From positions 1-8,753 of the forward strand of contig JAOZVK010000199.1 in NCBI GenBank assembly GCA_029938185.1: a stretch of 8,753 nucleotides of DNA, in the 5' to 3' direction. Positions 6,759 through 8,753 of the stretch are shown here, one piece after another; within the stretch, counting starts at the first letter, position 1, and each line of letters starts with the position of its first letter. A model generated the notes under the pieces. It saw nothing but the letters and a program-made list of their open reading frames with translations. It was not told the DNA's origin and ran no database searches. The stretch is from Bacteroidales bacterium. Its GTDB lineage: Bacteria > Bacteroidota > Bacteroidia > Bacteroidales > JAOZVK01. The position numbers and the translations under genes were made by a program.

Positions 6759-7514
6759 TTAATAGTTGATATTTAATGATTTTAAGTAATTTTCAAGTTC
6801 GTATCGTCTGGTGCGTCTTGCTGCATATCTTAGTAGTTTACTTGTGTTTATGGTATATTTTGTAAATGCGTTATGAAAGATTCTTGATTTCTCGTTTCCT
6901 TGTTGTGCTGTAAACAGGTTCTCATCGCAAAATATATCTACTAAAATTTTTTCAATTGTTACAGTAGATATTTTATCACATTGTTGCACAGGTGCTTCAC
7001 TGACCAGCGGTAAAACTATTATACTGTCTCTGTGTTCTGATACATAGTTTTGTATAGTTTCATTATTAGGTTTGTGAAATACGTGTTTGTAATAATTTTG
7101 CAAGTATCGGAAAATGCTTTCAGAGTATAATGTTCGCTGTTCATTATCGCTTTCAGTCTCAATGATAGTATAATACGTTGCAGGTTGATGTATCATAAAT
7201 TGCGAAAACCATGAAGTATGCCATAAGCAAAATTTTAAATCAGGGTATTCGCTTTGTATTTTATTCTTTATTCTTTTTAATTTTCCATCTATTTTCGGGC
7301 TGAATTTTTTTTCTTGTCCAAGTGTATATTTTCCTCGTCCTATTCGACTAATAATTCCTTGTTTAATCAATCTGTTTATTCGTGTTTTTATAGTTGAATT
7401 TTTTATGTCTGCATTTGAAATTTTATAAAATTGTATTAGTTCTTTGAATGATATATTATTTTCATCTTTGAATTTAGTTTGTAATTCGTTAATATGCAAG
7501 TAGTTATTTTTCAA
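6759..7514 (-). CDS. abiEi: AbiEi-like winged-helix antitoxin/repressor
   Basis: This 251-residue protein is the upstream partner of the AbiEii toxin. The N-terminal ~70 residues read as a winged helix: helices in LHINELQTKFKD and FKELIQFYKI, recognition-helix-like TIKTRINRLIKQGI, and the wing ISRIGRGKYTLG. The rest is an alpha/beta domain (FCLWHTSWFSQFMIH..., then IVLPLVSEAP...) ending in a basic helix RYAARRTRRYELENYL. From memory it resembles the DUF6577 group found next to AbiEii toxins. In studied AbiE systems the antitoxin neutralises the toxin and represses its own promoter; that is carried over here by homology. No in-frame ATG exists in the first ~100 codons, and a stop lies three codons upstream of the TTG at 7514, so a TTG start (7514, or residue 6) is needed. 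A dyad lies 20 bases upstream of the start. Confidence 0.9.
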   Translation of the reverse strand: MKNNYLHINELQTKFKDENNISFKELIQFYKISNADIKNSTIKTRINRLIKQGIISRIGRGKYTLGQEKKFSPKIDGKLKRIKNKIQSEYPDLKFCLWHTSWFSQFMIHQPATYYTIIETESDNEQRTLYSESIFRYLQNYYKHVFHKPNNETIQNYVSEHRDSIIVLPLVSEAPVQQCDKISTVTIEKILVDIFCDENLFTAQQGNEKSRIFHNAFTKYTINTSKLLRYAARRTRRYELENYLKSLNINY

Positions 7515-7533
7515 TATTCTTTATTTTATTATT

Positions 7534-7555
7534 GGCAGTTATTAAAAATACTGCC
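7534..7555 (-). promoter_or_regulatory. Candidate AbiEi operator: dyad GGCAGT-N10-ACTGCC
   Basis: GGCAGT (7534-7539) and ACTGCC (7550-7555) are perfect 6-bp inverted half-sites separated by ten A/T bases, so their centres are 16 bp apart, close to one and a half helical turns. The dyad starts 20 bases upstream of the antitoxin start codon, in the promoter or leader of the abiE operon. Known AbiEi antitoxins repress their operon by binding inverted repeats near the promoter. There is no terminator-like T run next to it. Operator function is inferred. Confidence 0.45.
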
Positions 7556-7682
7556 GAAAGTTACATTTATATTTTCAGATTACAAAACTTATTTATCATA
7601 TCCTTTTTTATGTGTATTTTGTTATCTTTATGCTTGCTTAACCTGCACTGGATATTTTTCAATTAAAAATTACATTTGTTTT

Positions 7683-7729
7683 CATAGGGCGTTGCCCCAT
7701 GCTATATTGTGTCGCTCTTTCAGAGCTTG
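7683..7729 (+). repeat. REP-like arm, 47 bp, identical to 8434-8480
   Basis: One complete arm of the second repeat family. It carries two mini-hairpins, GGGC-GTT-GCCC and GCTCT-TTC-AGAGC, joined by an A/T link (ATGCTATATTGTGTC). All 47 bases are the same as at 8434-8480, on the other side of the transposase gene, in direct orientation. Confidence 0.9.
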
Positions 7730-7732
7730 TTT

Positions 7733-7863
7733 CATAGGGACGTTACCACATGTTATGTTGTGTTACTCTTTCAGAACTTGTTATTTTTTGCGTTTCATTT
7801 TTCATTGTTTTTATTATAGCTCTGAAAGAGCATTAACAATATAGCATTGAGCAACGCCCTATG
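7733..7863. repeat. Mirrored REP pair (BIME-like), left of the transposase
   Basis: A degenerate arm in forward orientation (7733-7780, with ATAGGGACGTTACC and CTCTTTCAGAAC, so both hairpins are damaged) is followed by a 37-base T-rich spacer (7781-7817). A better-kept arm in reverse orientation runs to 7863. The whole 131 bp could fold into one long hairpin. It ends 11 bases beyond the transposase stop codon (7875) and lies between that gene and abiEi, so it may also stop transcription from the transposase gene into the AbiE operon. Confidence 0.85.
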
Positions 7864-7874
7864 TTTTAAATAAA

Positions 7875-8327
7875 TTAATCCCACAAATATCGTTCGTCAT
7901 AATCAACATCATATTTTTTTAAAAATGCTAAATATTCTTCTTTAAATGTTCTTTTCCTATGATGTTCTTTTTGATTTAAAATATATTTTTTTGCAATATC
8001 AAGCTCCGATGGATTTACCGAAAACATTCCGTACCCATTTTGCCAATAAAAATTTGAATATTGTTCTCCTTGCGTTTTTATCCATTTTGATGATGTTTTT
8101 TTTACTTCTTCTATAAATTTTATAATTGTTATTTTTTTAGATAAAGCACTTAATATATGAATATGGTCAGTTGTTCCTCCTATTTGTATCGGAAAAGATT
8201 CAAGTTTTTTACATGTTCCACTCATATAGGCGTATAATTTCGCTTGTATTTCGGGTAATATTGTATGTTCTCTGTATTTTGTACTAAAAACTGTATGGAT
8301 ATATACTTTATTTATACTTTGTGACAT
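7875..8327 (-). CDS. IS200-like Y1/HUH transposase, REP-associated (RAYT-like)
   Basis: This 150-residue single-domain protein is of the Y1 transposase family (IS200/IS605 TnpA and the REP-associated tyrosine transposases). These cut and rejoin single-stranded DNA at hairpins. The HUH metal-binding motif is H55-I-H57 in TTDHIHIL. The catalytic tyrosine is most likely Y115 in KKYILNQKEHH, with Q119 one helical turn on. The family landmarks VYIHTVFSTKYRE (8-20) and FYWQNGYGMFSVNPSE (93-108) are present. Length is normal and no motif is broken, so the enzyme is probably active. The ATG is preceded by an A-rich stretch. No tnpB or other partner gene is seen. Both flanks carry matching hairpin repeats, the expected substrate for such an enzyme; the RAYT label rests on that context plus the motif set. 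Confidence 0.93.
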   Translation of the reverse strand: MSQSINKVYIHTVFSTKYREHTILPEIQAKLYAYMSGTCKKLESFPIQIGGTTDHIHILSALSKKITIIKFIEEVKKTSSKWIKTQGEQYSNFYWQNGYGMFSVNPSELDIAKKYILNQKEHHRKRTFKEEYLAFLKKYDVDYDERYLWD

Positions 8328-8365
8328 TTTTTTATTTGTTTTTATATTTGTTACGTTTGATTTTA

Positions 8366-8433
8366 TATGGTGTTGTCCTATGTTATATTGTATTGTTTTA
8401 TAGGACGATGTTCCATGCTATATTGTATTGCTT
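8366..8433 (+). repeat. Two decayed REP-like half arms
   Basis: Two successive degenerate copies of the outer half of the arm (8366-8399 and 8400-8433) keep the ATG-TATATTGTATTG link. They have substitutions in the GGGC/GCCC hairpin and lack the GCTCT/AGAGC hairpin. They lie next to the intact arm at 8434 in the same orientation. Confidence 0.7.
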
Positions 8434-8562
8434 CATAGGGCGTTGCCCCATGCTATATTGTGTCGCTCTTTCAGAGCTTGTTATTTTTTATGTTTCATTT
8501 TTTATCGTTTTCATTATAGCTCTGAAAGAGCTTTACAATATAGCATGGGGCAACGCCCTATG
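8434..8562. repeat. Complete mirrored REP pair (BIME-like), 129 bp
   Basis: This is the best-preserved unit. Forward arm 8434-8480, 37-base T-rich spacer 8481-8517, reverse arm 8518-8562. Each arm has an outer GGGC/GCCC hairpin and an inner AGCTCT/AGAGCT hairpin, so the RNA or single-stranded DNA could fold either as four small hairpins or as one long one. Arms are near-perfect reverse complements apart from a few bases between the two hairpins. Confidence 0.9.
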
Positions 8563-8587
8563 TTTTTTAATTGCGTATATATGTCGA

Positions 8588-8645
8588 AGCTCTGAAAGAG
8601 CGAAACAATTTTTATTTTCATTTTTTGTATTGCTCTTTCAGAGCT
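8588..8645. repeat. Core-only palindrome (inner hairpins without outer ones)
   Basis: AGCTCTGAAAGAGC (8588-8601) and GCTCTTTCAGAGCT (8632-8645) are exact inverse copies around a 30-base A/T spacer. The outer GGGC/GCCC hairpins are absent on both sides. The hairpin order is the reverse of the full units: here the GAA version comes first. Confidence 0.75.
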
Positions 8646-8669
8646 AATTTTTGTCGCCATTATCTGTTG

Positions 8670-8753
8670 CATAGGGCGTTGCCCCATGCTATATTGTATC
8701 GCTCTTTCAGAGCTTGTTATTTTTTATGTTTCATTTTTTATCGTTTTCATTAT
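8670..8753 (+). repeat. Further REP pair, cut off by the window edge
   Basis: The 84 visible bases match 8434-8517 with a single difference (ATTGTATCG instead of ATTGTGTCG), including the whole 37-base spacer. The reverse arm is expected just beyond the window. Confidence 0.88.

Larger units (their letters stand above)
7683..8753. mobile_element. Transposase gene with flanking REP-like arrays (RAYT/REP locus)
   Basis: The transposase gene is enclosed by hairpin repeats of one family: 7683-7863 on its 3' side and 8366 to beyond the window edge on its 5' side. All full arms share GGGC-GTT-GCCC plus GCTCT-TTC-AGAGC. The right boundary is not visible, because the last repeat copy runs off the end of the window. 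Whether the gene plus arms ever moves as a unit, or the enzyme only spreads the repeats, cannot be read from the sequence. Confidence 0.75.
8328..8753. other. 426-base non-coding repeat array upstream of the transposase
   Basis: No gene is supported here; the open frame 8321-8647 is made of repeat arms. The content is a short A/T leader with the presumed transposase promoter, two decayed arms (8366-8433), one complete mirrored pair (8434-8562), a core-only palindrome (8588-8645) and the start of another pair (8670 to the edge). Confidence 0.8.

Noticed and set aside
7494..7844. 116-codon plus-strand Cys/Phe-rich frame
   Set aside because: It spans the abiE promoter region and REP arms; the composition is that of T-rich non-coding DNA.
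8321..8647. 108-codon plus-strand frame upstream of the transposase
   Set aside because: It consists of repeat arms in tandem (the same short peptide recurs) and is not a gene.
7683..8753. CRISPR-like array
   Set aside because: The repeats occur in both orientations as mirrored pairs, spacing is irregular, spacers are alike rather than unique, and no cas gene is present.

Overview
The window is strongly AT-rich. Start codons are preceded by A-rich stretches rather than Shine-Dalgarno sequences, and there is a Bacteroidota-type ClpB and a lipoprotein with an acidic stretch after the lipid-anchor cysteine. Together these suggest a low-GC member of the Bacteroidota, perhaps from the Bacteroidales/Marinilabiliales side; that rank is inference. 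No rRNA, tRNA or CRISPR array was seen.

Left part (1-1433): a doubtful small basic membrane ORF, then a TPR protein gene (519-1067, +). The TPR gene is bracketed by two copies of a ~96-bp repeat in opposite orientation (316-411 and 1239-1333). A third, partial copy (1396-1420) carries a small hairpin and ends just before the clpB start codon.

Middle (1434-5189): clpB (+), a complete two-ring AAA+ disaggregase. It has two unusual points: the first pore loop has Ser-Lys-Gln where Lys-Tyr-Arg/Lys is usual, and there is a C-terminal extension of about 55 residues ending in an aromatic, amphipathic tail. Next comes a lipoprotein gene (+) with a C-terminal beta-repeat domain resembling the LiaF-C/'toast-rack' family, closed by a likely intrinsic terminator.

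Right part (5190-8753): an accessory region with all genes on the minus strand. It holds a two-gene AbiE-type (type IV toxin-antitoxin / phage abortive infection) cassette: the winged-helix antitoxin gene abiEi (7514 to 6759) comes first, then the nucleotidyltransferase toxin gene abiEii (6752 to 5688). A dyad that could be the autoregulatory operator lies just upstream of abiEi. Further right is an intact IS200-like Y1/HUH transposase (REP-associated type, 8327 to 7875), flanked on both sides by arrays of mirrored REP-like hairpins. On the other side of AbiE, between the convergent lipoprotein and abiEii genes, lies a 365-bp nested palindrome of a second REP-like family with no transposase inside it.

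How the parts fit: ClpB, the TPR protein and the lipoprotein look like resident genes. The AbiE cassette sits between two palindromic mobile-repeat clusters and looks like a defence cassette in a repeat-rich, rearrangement-prone spot. I did not find a clearly new multi-gene system. The best leads are the transposase/repeat array with its second-family counterpart, the inverted repeats around the TPR gene, the altered ClpB pore loop, and the candidate AbiE operator.
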